Part shown: in pieces, positions 31,608-41,298 of the stretch
How the letters are laid out: each line of letters starts with the position of its first letter
Numbering within the stretch: the first letter of the stretch is position 1
Assembly (NCBI GenBank): GCA_020435965.1
Contig: JAGQYS010000037.1
Location: 35,900-99,899, forward strand
Direction: 5' to 3'
DNA from: Flavobacteriaceae bacterium
Lineage (GTDB): Bacteria > Bacteroidota > Bacteroidia > Flavobacteriales > Flavobacteriaceae
Length of the DNA stretch: 64,000 nucleotides
The notes under the pieces: model-generated
Database searches by the model: none
Seen by the model: the letters and a program-made list of their open reading frames with translations, nothing else
Told to the model about the DNA's origin: nothing
Program-made: the position numbers and the translations under genes

Positions 31608-33043
31608 GGTGCATATTGGGCGATTATTTTATGGTGTTCAACATTTGCTTTACCTTTGAGTACTGTACTGTGAAATGGTTCTTTTTTTTGCCAATTTTGG
31701 TATCTTTTCTTTAGATGCTTATCTGCACGGAAAGGCAGTGTCCAAAAGTGCTTAAAGGAATCGTCATTGGCATCTGTCATCCAGACATTCCATTGTTTTT
31801 TGGTGTCATCATTAATAAGGTAGCCACAAGAAAACGGCGTAACACCCAATTTATAAAACTCTTTATAAAGGGTCTCTGCTGCTTCGGATAATTCCTCACT
31901 TTTTTTCATTGCCATGGATCGGTTTCGCACTTTTTCCAAGGCCAATTCAATTTGGGTTTCTCTGGCTTGTTTTTCCGACTTTTGAAGATCGAGAAAACGT
32001 TGGTGTGCTAAATCAAAAGCACCAGCAAATTTTACTAAAATATCTATATCTTCTTTTGGTGGGTTTTTAACTATTCCTGGTAAACTGTACCCAATTTCAC
32101 CATGAGTGGTTCTTGCCATGATAAAAGTCAGTCCACCAATGTGCCTAATGTCGTCATGTGTTGGTGCTTGAGGGTCGATGTTTTTAAAATCGCCTAAAGC
32201 CACCATTTTATCTACATAATCAATGGCTTCATCTACATTCATTGTGTAAACAACGGTTGGTTTCTTGCTTTTTTCCCATTTTGCTAATTGAGGAATTTCA
32301 CCATGTATGTGCCTTGGTAACTCCATTACAAAACCAATTTTACTGCCATCACCAGAAGTCATCGCTTTTTCATAAGTTTCTGGTAGCCACATCATGTGCC
32401 AGAAATAGTGCGCTTCGTGACCAAGTTTGATAAACTCATTACGCATGGTCACAACGATGTCAAGCAAATCTGTAGACTGTTTCATGGCGACTGCTTGTGT
32501 ACGAATGCGCTCTAAAGCTGTTTCTACTTCAAGTTCACGGTTTTTTTGTTCGAGTTCAAGAGTTCGCTTTTTTACTGCTTTTTGGAGTTTTATGTTTTCG
32601 GCTTTGATGGCATCAACTGCGAAAGCCTCACCTTTTTGTGTTTTGGAATCTGGGAAAGAACCATGTTGATGCAAAACTTTCCATTGGGAACCTTGTTTTT
32701 GTATGAGTGATGATAGCCTGATATGAGCATAGAAAGTCCATTTTTTTTCAGTTTTTATAAATAAATCACCTAGTTCATGAGTCATTATATAAGGATCGTA
32801 AGGAATTATTTGTACGTGCTTATTTTGGACTTTTGCATTCCCGACCATCTGATCCAGTACCTTATTAGTATAGTCTAAAATTTCAGATTTGCTATTCCAT
32901 ATCTCCTCCTCATTTGTTCCGATGTTTTTGTAATCTTCAGTTAAGAAAGACTGCCATTTATTGATATTGCCTTCAAAATAGGTGTCCCAATACGTTTGCA
33001 AAAATTGGGTTATTTCAGTTTCTATTTTTTTTGTCAGCTTCAT
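31589..33043 (-). CDS. Multi-sensor histidine kinase, N-terminal portion (SnoaL/NTF2-like domain and sensor modules)
   Basis: The 484-aa frame starts at an ATG overlapping the upstream kinase stop by 4 bp. Residues about 1-135 form a SnoaL/NTF2-like fold (FLQTYWDTYFEGNINKW near the start, QWKVLHQHGSFPDS at the end). A coiled coil and a GAF-like module (DIVVTMRNEFIKLGHEAHYF) follow, then a second module that is cut when the frame meets a stop after APWKKNH. The matching second half of that module continues in the next frame. The cut occurs at an A8 run, so this is a frameshifted or slippage-expressed gene, not an independent protein. Confidence 0.8.
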   Translation of the reverse strand: MKLTKKIETEITQFLQTYWDTYFEGNINKWQSFLTEDYKNIGTNEEEIWNSKSEILDYTNKVLDQMVGNAKVQNKHVQIIPYDPYIMTHELGDLFIKTEKKWTFYAHIRLSSLIQKQGSQWKVLHQHGSFPDSKTQKGEAFAVDAIKAENIKLQKAVKKRTLELEQKNRELEVETALERIRTQAVAMKQSTDLLDIVVTMRNEFIKLGHEAHYFWHMMWLPETYEKAMTSGDGSKIGFVMELPRHIHGEIPQLAKWEKSKKPTVVYTMNVDEAIDYVDKMVALGDFKNIDPQAPTHDDIRHIGGLTFIMARTTHGEIGYSLPGIVKNPPKEDIDILVKFAGAFDLAHQRFLDLQKSEKQARETQIELALEKVRNRSMAMKKSEELSEAAETLYKEFYKLGVTPFSCGYLINDDTKKQWNVWMTDANDDSFKHFWTLPFRADKHLKKRYQNWQKKEPFHSTVLKGKANVEHHKIIAQYAPWKKNH

Positions 33044-34086
33044 TCTTTGTTGTTGGTTGGTAATGAAATGATAAATTCTGTGCCTTCGTTTTCTTTGGTG
33101 GTAACATCAATGGTTCCACCATGCGCTTTGATGATATCGTAACTCAATGATAAACCCAATCCAGTGCCTTGACCTGTAGGTTTGGTGGTAAAAAAGGGTT
33201 GAAATATTTTATCTAAGACCTTTTGAGGAATGCCATTTCCGTTGTCTTTAACCGAAATGGAAATGTTGTCCTTTTGTTTCTTTGTTTTTACTGAAACGAT
33301 TGGTTCATAACCATTGATGTGTAATTTCTTTTTCTCGTTACAAGCATAAAAAGCGTTAGTGATAAGATTTAAAACAACACGACCTATATCTTGAGGCACT
33401 ATATTTATGGTTTTAATGCTATCGTCAAAATGTGTGTCAAGTGCAGCGTTAAACGATTTGTCTTTGGCGCGCAAACCATGATAGGCGAGACGTAAATATT
33501 CATCGACCAAAATATTAATATTGGTATTTTCTTTTGCTCCAGAACTACTTCGACTATGTTGAAGCATGCCTTTTACAATACCATCAGCACGTTTACCATG
33601 ATGTGCTATTTTTTCGAGATTTTGAATAACGTCTTGTGCAATGGCTTGGACTTCTTCCATATCGCCATTTTGGAGTTCTTCCAACATTTCCTCTAAGAGT
33701 TCTTTACTCACTTCGGAAAAATTATTGACGAAGTTGAGCGGATTTTGAATTTCATGGGCAATTCCCGCAGTGAGCTCACCTAAACTTGCCATTTTCTCCG
33801 ATTGGATTAATTGTTTTTGTGCCGCTTTTAATTCCTGTAGAGATTTTTGTAATGCATCGTTAGAGTCTTCAATCGCTTTTCGTTTTTGCTCAAGTTCTTC
33901 AATGGTTTCTTCTAGCAGAATAGCAGTGGTTCGTTTTACTTTTTCGGTACGTTCTAGTTTAAACTCAGAAATTAATAAATCTTTATCTGCTTTTTTAAGC
34001 CCAGAAATTATTGAGGTTTTATCTTCTTCATTTAATTGTGAAGATTGATTGATAAGATCTGCTATGTTTTGTAGGTGTTGATTCAT
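33040..34086 (-). CDS. Soluble histidine kinase of the FIST operon
   Basis: The 348-aa kinase has an N-terminal helical/coiled-coil region (about 1-100) and no membrane segment or sensor domain of its own. The H box (AGIAHEIQNPLNFVNNFSE, H111), N box (NLITNAFYAC), DNGNGIP and GQGTGLGLSLSYDI boxes are intact. It is very similar in its kinase half to the large sensor kinase downstream, so the two probably address the same receivers. It overlaps the third FIST gene by 1 bp and the next kinase gene by 4 bp. A likely model is control by the FIST proteins through its coiled coil. Confidence 0.92.
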   Translation of the reverse strand: MNQHLQNIADLINQSSQLNEEDKTSIISGLKKADKDLLISEFKLERTEKVKRTTAILLEETIEELEQKRKAIEDSNDALQKSLQELKAAQKQLIQSEKMASLGELTAGIAHEIQNPLNFVNNFSEVSKELLEEMLEELQNGDMEEVQAIAQDVIQNLEKIAHHGKRADGIVKGMLQHSRSSSGAKENTNINILVDEYLRLAYHGLRAKDKSFNAALDTHFDDSIKTINIVPQDIGRVVLNLITNAFYACNEKKKLHINGYEPIVSVKTKKQKDNISISVKDNGNGIPQKVLDKIFQPFFTTKPTGQGTGLGLSLSYDIIKAHGGTIDVTTKENEGTEFIISLPTNNKE

Positions 34087-35228
34087 TATTTTTCTTTTAA
34101 AGCCACCACACAGCAGGCATTGTTGTGAAATTCATTGTCGCCAATTTTTGATTTTCCATATTCTCCATAGGTGAAAAAACCGACCATTGGAGCTTTCCAG
34201 ACGTTTTGTACTTGTTCTATTTCTTCGCTCATTAATGCTCCAAAGGATAAGTGCCTACTTACACATGAAAACATAATCAAGGCATCTGCTTGCTGCTGTT
34301 CATTATCCTTGATACTTGCACATTCTGAAACAACAGTCTCAATAGCATCAAAATCTGGTGGTAATGAAAATTTAATTTTAGATCCTTGATGCACACTTCC
34401 TGTACAAATAAGTGAACGTTCTTTACTATTGGCAAATCTTGTGGCCCTAATTACGGTATCGCCATTATCTCTTTCTAACTGTAATGGATAATACCATGAG
34501 TTTAAAAAAGGAACAATTTCTTTACTATCGTCTATTTTTACATCCACACCAAGATATTTCATGAGCATATCCAAAGCTGGTTTATTATCGATGGTGTAAA
34601 CGATATTACCTTCACTTTTAGTGACCGTTTTTGTAGTGCCAATGGCATTCCAACCACAAGTAGCAATGCCTCTAACATCTATTTTATCTTCATCAATGAT
34701 GAGTGCTATAAGTGCGTTGTCTTTACTTTTATTGTTAGTAAAAACAACTGGTTTTTCGGCTATCAAATCATCCCCAGCCATACCTCCAAATATGGTGGCT
34801 TCTTTCCCACAACCTTCCATGATGCCATCTACAATATGTTCACCATCTATAAAAATGCCACCTGTTGCTATGATTAAGGCAGGATTTGTAAAAGTATTTT
34901 TAGCTTTTGTGCCGAGGTTTTTAGCAGTTTCTAAGCTGGTTCCTGTGGTTGTTTCAAGAAATTCCAATTTAAAATAGGCTGGATTTATATCGAGCAACAT
35001 GATGACCATACTACCTTCTTCAATATTGCCGTCAATAAATTCGCCAGCAGTTGTTGCGCCAAAAATGCTTATGTTATGTTGGTCTAATAAATTGCAGACT
35101 TTTTCCCAGTCTTGTTTTATGGAAGAAAAAACAATGGCCAAGGTTGACTGGAAACCGTTAGAAGTTGCTTTATCAATTTCTTTGATAATCCCTTTGGTTG
35201 AATTGGCTTTTATGGTTTTTGCTTGCAT
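34086..35228 (-). CDS. FIST-domain sensory protein (copy 3)
   Basis: The 380-aa protein has FIST_N (about 25-225; LAIVFSSIKQDWEKVCNLL, GATTAGEFI) and FIST_C (about 240-365; ending VGFFTYGEYGKSK and FHNNACCVVALKEK). FIST domains are predicted small-ligand (amino-acid) sensing modules found with kinases and other signalling outputs. No signal peptide is present, so it is cytoplasmic. It overlaps the histidine kinase gene by 1 bp and lies 1 bp after copy 2, so the sensors and kinase are made together. It is one of three paralogues in the operon. Confidence 0.9.
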   Translation of the reverse strand: MQAKTIKANSTKGIIKEIDKATSNGFQSTLAIVFSSIKQDWEKVCNLLDQHNISIFGATTAGEFIDGNIEEGSMVIMLLDINPAYFKLEFLETTTGTSLETAKNLGTKAKNTFTNPALIIATGGIFIDGEHIVDGIMEGCGKEATIFGGMAGDDLIAEKPVVFTNNKSKDNALIALIIDEDKIDVRGIATCGWNAIGTTKTVTKSEGNIVYTIDNKPALDMLMKYLGVDVKIDDSKEIVPFLNSWYYPLQLERDNGDTVIRATRFANSKERSLICTGSVHQGSKIKFSLPPDFDAIETVVSECASIKDNEQQQADALIMFSCVSRHLSFGALMSEEIEQVQNVWKAPMVGFFTYGEYGKSKIGDNEFHNNACCVVALKEK

Positions 35229-35229
35229 A

Positions 35230-36369
35230 TTATTTTTCCTTTAAAACTACCACACAGCAAGTGTTGTTATGAAATTCATGCTTTCCGGTTTTAGATTTCC
35301 CGAATTCACCATAAGAGAAAAACCCTACCATTGGCGCATTCCATACATCTTTGACTTGATTGATTTCTTCTTCCATCAAGATACCGAAAGACAAGTGCCT
35401 ACTGATACATGAAAACATGATAAGAGCATCTGCTTTTTGTTGCAATTCATTTTTTAGCTCATTGCATTCTTCAATTACAGTTTCTATAGCATCAAAATCT
35501 GGTGGCAATGAAAACTTAATTTTTGATCCTTGAGGTACATTACCAGCGCAAATTAGAGAACGGTCTTCACGATTAGCTAGCATAGCAGTTCGCATTACTG
35601 GAGCCACATTGTCCCGTTCCATTTGCAATGGATAATAAGCACCTATTTGTGTGACAATTTCTTTATCTGTATCAAAATCATAATCTACACCAAGGTATTT
35701 GATAATCATATCAAGTGCAGGTTTATCATCAATAGTGTAAACTATATTTCCCTTACTTTTTGTGACTGTTTTTGTGGTTCCAATGGGTTTCCATCCACAG
35801 GTTGCAATCCCATTGATTTCAATTTTGTCTTGGTCAATAATAAGCGCTAAAAGTCCTTTGTCGCTACTTTTATCTTTTGTAAAAACCATTGGACCACTAA
35901 GGGAAAGGTCATCGCCTGCCATTCCTCCAAAAATGGTTACATCATCACCAAAGCCTTCTGTGATACCTTCTATGATATTTTCACCTTCCTCAGTCAACCA
36001 TCCTGAAACGATTAGGAATGCAGGGTTTTTAAACGTATTTTTTCCCTCGATGCCAATTAGTTTAGCATTTTCTAGTGTGGATAGTTGTCCTGTTTCTAAA
36101 AACATTGATTTAAAATAGTCTGTATTCATATCGAGTAACATAAGAACAATGCTGCCTTCTTCAATATCACCATCAATAAACTCTCCTGATGTTGTGGCTC
36201 CAAAAACGGCAATTTCTTTTTTACTTAACATATCACTTATAGCTTTCCAATCTTGTTTAATAGAAAGGAAAACAATAGCTAATGTTGGTTTAAAACCATT
36301 AGAGGTTGCTTTATCAATTTCTATAGATATAGCTTCAGTTGAATTGGCTTTTATTGTTTTTGAAATCAT
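35230..36369 (-). CDS. FIST-domain sensory protein (copy 2)
   Basis: A 379-aa paralogue with the same order: FIST_N with LAIVFLSIKQDWKAISDML and GATTSGEFIDGD, FIST_C ending VGFFSYGEFGKSK and HNNTCCVVVLKEK. The sequence between about 40 and 110 differs most from copy 3, so each copy may bind a different ligand. It starts 13 bp after the EthD gene and ends 1 bp before copy 3. Confidence 0.9.
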   Translation of the reverse strand: MISKTIKANSTEAISIEIDKATSNGFKPTLAIVFLSIKQDWKAISDMLSKKEIAVFGATTSGEFIDGDIEEGSIVLMLLDMNTDYFKSMFLETGQLSTLENAKLIGIEGKNTFKNPAFLIVSGWLTEEGENIIEGITEGFGDDVTIFGGMAGDDLSLSGPMVFTKDKSSDKGLLALIIDQDKIEINGIATCGWKPIGTTKTVTKSKGNIVYTIDDKPALDMIIKYLGVDYDFDTDKEIVTQIGAYYPLQMERDNVAPVMRTAMLANREDRSLICAGNVPQGSKIKFSLPPDFDAIETVIEECNELKNELQQKADALIMFSCISRHLSFGILMEEEINQVKDVWNAPMVGFFSYGEFGKSKTGKHEFHNNTCCVVVLKEK

Positions 36370-36382
36370 TTATTTGATAAAA

Positions 36383-36694
36383 TTATGAATCACTTTCTGT
36401 AGCACCAACCATAACAGTTACACCACCTGTGGCGAAATTTGACAAATCGTTAGCGGTTGCTTGCCCTTCAGGAGAACTCATGGTTTCCTGCATTTGCTCC
36501 ATACTTGTAAAGTACAATTCTGCCATGCGGTAATAATCACCTTTTTGTCCATCTGGAGTACCGAAAATTTTAGTGAGTTCCAGTCTTGCAACACCTTCCA
36601 TGGTTTCAACAATCGGTAAGTGTTTTTCTTTGTAGTAGGTTTCAAAAGCATCGGCATCTGTTGGATGTCCATATAGTACTATTATTTTTGGCAT
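36383..36694 (-). CDS. EthD-family dimeric alpha/beta-barrel protein
   Basis: The ATG at 36694 (MPKIIVLYGHPTDADAFETY) is the family start; the longer frame to 36769 only runs back into the FIST gene. The 103-aa protein has the EthD pattern: LYGHPTDADAFETYYKEKHLP, then the ARLELTKIFG strand and YYRMAELYFTSMEQMQETM helix. EthD proteins are small ferredoxin-fold barrels that assist oxidation or bind small molecules. It sits between FIST copies 1 and 2 with 13-16-bp gaps, which suggests it handles the same ligand or effector molecule as the sensors. Confidence 0.85.
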   Translation of the reverse strand: MPKIIVLYGHPTDADAFETYYKEKHLPIVETMEGVARLELTKIFGTPDGQKGDYYRMAELYFTSMEQMQETMSSPEGQATANDLSNFATGGVTVMVGATESDS

Positions 36695-36710
36695 ATTATT
36701 TAGTTTTAAA

Positions 36711-37850
36711 TTATTTTTCTTTAAGTGCGACGCAGCAGGTTGTAAGGTTGTGCATTTCGAGGTTGCCACCAGTGGCTCTTCCTAATTCTGCATTACTGAA
36801 CATGCCAGCCATTGGGACATTCCATACATTTTTGATGCCTTCAATCTCTTCAGACATCATTGGTCCAAGCGAAAGGATTCTTCCTGCACAACTAAACACA
36901 ATCAAGGCATCAGCTTCAGGCATTTCTGTGTCTTTTAGGTGCTGGACGCCTTTAACAACTTTTTCCATCACATCCCAATCTGGTGGTAATGAAAAACGAA
37001 CTTTAGAGCCTTGAGGTACTGTGCCACTTGTGTAAAACGAACGATCTGTCCAGTCAACAACAAGTCCTGGACGCATTAAGGGATCACCTTTTGAACGCTG
37101 CAATTGCAATGGAAAGTTTGCTGCAAGTTCTACTAATAAATCTTTATTATTTGGAGTTATGTTTTCAAGTCCACCATATTTTACTGTAATGTCTAATGCT
37201 GGAACATTATCAATAGTATAAACATGATTTCCTTCACTTTTAGTTACTATTTTTTCGGTTCCAACAGCTTTCCATCCACAAGTAGCGATGCCTTTTACTT
37301 TTACTTTGCTTTCGTCCAAAACAATGCAGACCATAGCATTGTTGCTTTCTTTATTATTTGTAAACACAAACGTTTCGGTAAATGCATAATCGTCTCCAGC
37401 GCCACCACCAAAGGCGTTAATTTCTGAGCCATTGACATCTTCTAGACCACGGAGCACTTCTTCGCCATCGGTTGATGCACCACTAATACCAATTAAAAAG
37501 GCAGGTTTTTTAAACTTGCTATTTGCCTTATTGGCAATTTTAGTAGAAACGTCTCTGTATTTTTTATTGGTATATTCTTCAAAATAAATCTCGAAATAGT
37601 CTGGGTTTAAATCCATTAATAGAACAGTTATTGATTTGGTGTCTGGATTTTCATCAATAAACTCACCATTAGTAGTACAGCCAAATACTGCAATGTTTTT
37701 TTCATCCAATAATTTAGCAATAGCTTTTCTGTCTTGTGATATAGACATAAACACTATTGCTAAGGTTGGTTTAAAAGCATCTTCCATTGAATCTGATAAT
37801 GCTTTTTTTATTTCAGCAGTTGAATGTCCTTTTATTGATTTTGATTTCAT
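36711..37850 (-). CDS. FIST-domain sensory protein (copy 1, first gene of the operon)
   Basis: A 379-aa paralogue with FIST_N (LAIVFMSISQDRKAIAKLL, GCTTNGEFIDENPD) and FIST_C (ending AGMFSNAELGRATGG and HNLTTCCVALKEK). It is the most divergent of the three. It opens the minus-strand operon that runs to the PycTM gene; the 59-bp gap to the sortilin-like gene upstream contains a near-consensus TAnnTTTA and may hold the operon promoter. Confidence 0.9.
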   Translation of the reverse strand: MKSKSIKGHSTAEIKKALSDSMEDAFKPTLAIVFMSISQDRKAIAKLLDEKNIAVFGCTTNGEFIDENPDTKSITVLLMDLNPDYFEIYFEEYTNKKYRDVSTKIANKANSKFKKPAFLIGISGASTDGEEVLRGLEDVNGSEINAFGGGAGDDYAFTETFVFTNNKESNNAMVCIVLDESKVKVKGIATCGWKAVGTEKIVTKSEGNHVYTIDNVPALDITVKYGGLENITPNNKDLLVELAANFPLQLQRSKGDPLMRPGLVVDWTDRSFYTSGTVPQGSKVRFSLPPDWDVMEKVVKGVQHLKDTEMPEADALIVFSCAGRILSLGPMMSEEIEGIKNVWNVPMAGMFSNAELGRATGGNLEMHNLTTCCVALKEK

Positions 37851-37909
37851 GGATTAATTGTTAGTTGTTGGTTTTTTTAAAGTTAGAAAATCTTTATTAA
37901 AACTTAATG

Positions 37910-40900
37910 TTAATCTTTAATGATAATTGCTGGTAGGTTTAACGTTTTAAATTGGTTGTTATATGCTGTCATTTCTGTATTAATAATAGCATCACGTTCA
38001 TTTTTAAAGGTATTCCATTGGTTTATTAAATCTTGAAGTCTTTCTTTTGAACCTTGAGTTAGTTTAGGCTCGTCAACATCAATAAACCCTTTTAAATGCA
38101 TGAGTTGAGAATTCAATTTGTTGTTAAAATTAATGACATCCTGAAAGGTTTTTTGTTTGGGCTGAATTAAGTTTTCTTCCCAAGTAGTAATTCGTTCTAT
38201 TATGGTTTTGCCTTTTTCGAGTAAATCTTTTGCAGCCTTATTATCTTTTAACAGTTTTGCATAACCTTCCAATTGCGTTTTTGCTGAACGCATATTGTTA
38301 ACGGACTCATGAATATCTCTAATGGTATTTTCTATTTGCATTAAAGCATCTTGTTGCTCCTTAAAATCTGAAGGTGACGATTTTATATTCGGATTTGGTA
38401 AAATAGTCACTTCAGTTTCGGATGCACCTTCATTTTCAAGCGATAAACGCAAGGTGTAATTCCCAGGAGCTACGTTTGAGCCTGAATGGTCACCATGCAC
38501 AAAAACACCATCAACACCTGGAAGTGATTCTCGTTGAAAATCCCAAGTAAAACGATTGTAGCCTTTTTTAGCTGGTAATACTTGTGGTGAAGATGGTCCT
38601 CCAGGCCAAGACTTGAAATCTTTGTCTTTTTTGCTTGAATAGGTTCTAATAATTTTATTACCTTCTAAAACTTCAAGTTTTAATTCAAGGCTATCTATGT
38701 CTTTTTCTAAGTAATAGTCAAATGTCACACCGCTTTTTGGGTTTTGCCCTAAGCCTGGAATAAAGCCATTGGCACTTCCTCCAAACAAACGATAAGTATC
38801 TTTTGGTTTGAATATTTGAACCGTTTTCTTGTCTGATTTAATGTTTTGAATAGCTCCTAAGTCATCCAAAATCCAGAAGGAACGACCAGCAGTTGCTGCT
38901 ACCAAATCGTTATCTTGAATCACTAAATCATTTATAGCTACAATTGGTAAATTCAACTGAAATTGTTGCCAATTGGCTCCATCATCTAATGAAATATATA
39001 ATCCAGTTTCAGTCCCAGCATACAAAAGGCCTTTTTGTTTTTTATCTTCTCTTACCACACGAACAAAACCATGAGGATCATTAAAACCGTTTACAATTTT
39101 TGTCCATGACTGTCCATAGTTATTGGTTTTAAACACATAAGGCTTTAGGTCCATTGTTTTATATCTCATTACTACTATATATGCAGTAGCAGGATCGTGT
39201 GGAGACACTTCAATACTATTTATGATACCATCTGAAATACCTTTTGGTGTAATGTTGGTCCAGTTTTGTCCTCCATTTTTTGTAATGTGCAATAAGCCAT
39301 CATCACTTCCTGCGTACAATACACCTTGCTCATGAGGAGATTCCACTAAAGACATTAGTGTATTGTAATTTTCACCTCCAGCGGCTTCGTTAGTGTAAGG
39401 CCTTCCACCTGGACCTTGTTTGTCTTTTTCGTTTTTAGTTAAATCTGGGCTTACTACGTCCCAACTATTGCCACCATCTTGGGTTTTAAATACTACATTT
39501 CCTGCATGATAAATAGTACTTCTATCGTGTGGTGAGCTAATAATTGGCGCATTCCAGTTATAACGATATTTAAAATCTTTGGGTTGAATGCTTAAACCTA
39601 GTTCAGGATATTCTTTAATTGGTTTTGAGGTATTTGCTGAAGTCACAAAACGTTCAATAATCCCTTGATAGCAACCACCATAAACATGCTCAGGATTATC
39701 TGGATCGAATGCTAAGAAAGCACTTTCACATCCAGCAACCGAATGCCAATCTTTCCAATCAATGCCAAAACCATTGGTTCTACTTTTAATGGAAATGGCA
39801 GAATTATCTTGTTGACCACCATAAACATTATAAGGTACTAAGTTATCAGTGATTACACGATAAAATTGAGCTGTTGGCTGATTTTCTTGTGTGCTCCAAC
39901 TTTTCCCTCCATTAAAAGATATGTTTGCACCACCATCATTAGAGTTAATTAAATTGGTGTTATCTAGTGGATTAATCCACAAATGATGATTGTCTCCATG
40001 AGGTACAGAAATATTACTAAAACTCTTTCCGCCATCAATAGATTTTAAGACTGGAGCGTTTAAAACATAAACGATATTCTCATCTTGTGTATCTGCAAAA
40101 ATTTCCATGTAATACCACGAGCGTGTTATAGTAACTCGATCAGAGTTGACTTGTTTCCAAGTTTTTCCAGCATCATCAGAACGATACACACCTGCTTTTT
40201 GACCTTCAGCTTCAATAACGGCAAAAACTCTATCAGGATTGGCACGTGATACTGAAATGCCTGCTTTTCCAAAATCTTCTGGTAAGCCTACTTTCATTTG
40301 GTTCCAAGTAGTTCCTCCATCTGTAGATTTATAAAGACCTGAATCTTTTCCACCTGATTCCATCGTCCAAGGGTAGCGACGATGTTGCCACATAGACGCA
40401 TATAAAATTCTTGGGTTTATCATATCCATAGATAGGGAAGACGCTCCAGTATTTTCATTGATATAAAGCACACGTTCCCAGTTTTTTCCACCATCAGTAC
40501 TTCGATACACGCCTCTCTCTGTTGAAGGACCATATTGAGCACCTTGAGCTGTGACATAAATAAGATCTGGATTTGTAGGATGGATGATGACATCTGAGAT
40601 ATGCCTTGAATTATCCAAGCCAATATGTGTCCAAGTTTTTCCTGCATCGGTAGATTTGTAAACACCATCTCCCATTGAAGTCATGACACCTCTAGCAGCA
40701 TGTTCACCCATTCCAGCAATAACAACATTTGGGTCACTTTCAGATACAGCAATGGCTCCAACAGTACCAGTTTTTAAAAATCCATCGGAAACGTTTAACC
40801 ATGTGTTTCCAGCATCAACAGTTTTCCAGATGCCTCCTCCTGTGCTTCCCATGTAATAGACATTGGGCTGACCTACAACTCCTGTTGAGGTAACGCTACG

Positions 40901-41056
40901 TCCACCACGAAAAGGACCAATGTTTCGCCATTTGAGGTTGCGGAAATTTTTGTCTAATGTTTCAGTAGAAGTTTTACTGTTTTGATTTCGGTTTTGAGAT
41001 TGCGTTGTCATTGGCCAAATGAATAGCACAATGACTAAGAATTTTAATAGCTTCAT
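37910..41056 (-). CDS. Secreted sortilin/VPS10-like beta-propeller protein with Asp-box repeats
   Basis: The 1,048-aa protein has a signal peptide (ends MTTQSQ), then two beta-propeller blocks with many Asp-box motifs of the S-x-D-x-G-x-T-W type ([38 protein letters not shown]), and a helical C-terminal region (about 880-1040) with [18 protein letters not shown]. It is related to sortilin or VPS10-domain glycosyl-hydrolase-like proteins of the Bacteroidota, which are usually secreted and of unknown substrate. No T9SS domain is seen at the end. It lies 59 bp ahead of the FIST operon on the same strand. Confidence 0.85.
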   Translation of the reverse strand: MKLLKFLVIVLFIWPMTTQSQNRNQNSKTSTETLDKNFRNLKWRNIGPFRGGRSVTSTGVVGQPNVYYMGSTGGGIWKTVDAGNTWLNVSDGFLKTGTVGAIAVSESDPNVVIAGMGEHAARGVMTSMGDGVYKSTDAGKTWTHIGLDNSRHISDVIIHPTNPDLIYVTAQGAQYGPSTERGVYRSTDGGKNWERVLYINENTGASSLSMDMINPRILYASMWQHRRYPWTMESGGKDSGLYKSTDGGTTWNQMKVGLPEDFGKAGISVSRANPDRVFAVIEAEGQKAGVYRSDDAGKTWKQVNSDRVTITRSWYYMEIFADTQDENIVYVLNAPVLKSIDGGKSFSNISVPHGDNHHLWINPLDNTNLINSNDGGANISFNGGKSWSTQENQPTAQFYRVITDNLVPYNVYGGQQDNSAISIKSRTNGFGIDWKDWHSVAGCESAFLAFDPDNPEHVYGGCYQGIIERFVTSANTSKPIKEYPELGLSIQPKDFKYRYNWNAPIISSPHDRSTIYHAGNVVFKTQDGGNSWDVVSPDLTKNEKDKQGPGGRPYTNEAAGGENYNTLMSLVESPHEQGVLYAGSDDGLLHITKNGGQNWTNITPKGISDGIINSIEVSPHDPATAYIVVMRYKTMDLKPYVFKTNNYGQSWTKIVNGFNDPHGFVRVVREDKKQKGLLYAGTETGLYISLDDGANWQQFQLNLPIVAINDLVIQDNDLVAATAGRSFWILDDLGAIQNIKSDKKTVQIFKPKDTYRLFGGSANGFIPGLGQNPKSGVTFDYYLEKDIDSLELKLEVLEGNKIIRTYSSKKDKDFKSWPGGPSSPQVLPAKKGYNRFTWDFQRESLPGVDGVFVHGDHSGSNVAPGNYTLRLSLENEGASETEVTILPNPNIKSSPSDFKEQQDALMQIENTIRDIHESVNNMRSAKTQLEGYAKLLKDNKAAKDLLEKGKTIIERITTWEENLIQPKQKTFQDVINFNNKLNSQLMHLKGFIDVDEPKLTQGSKERLQDLINQWNTFKNERDAIINTEMTAYNNQFKTLNLPAIIIKD

Positions 41057-41298
41057 TACTTATTGGTTGGTTGATTACATGTTTGATGGGCTAAACCTGG
41101 AGCATGGTGGTTTTGCCTTTCGTAAATATAAGGAATTTTCATCTGTTAACTGTAAATGTTTTTTTATGTCAGATGTAATGCCTTAAAATATTTTATTGAA
41201 ATATTAACTGAAGTTGTTAAATAGGCATTTCCTAATTAAAACTTACGATTCTACATTTCAACTTGCAGGCCAACTAAGAATTAAAAAAGCTTAAAAAT

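Noticed and set aside
34621..36118. Two 118-aa plus-strand frames with matching sequences
   Set aside because: They are antisense shadows of the FIST_N regions of two paralogous genes, which explains their mutual similarity.
36695..36769. 25-residue N-terminal extension of the EthD gene
   Set aside because: It overlaps the upstream FIST gene, and family members begin at the MPKIIVLYG methionine.
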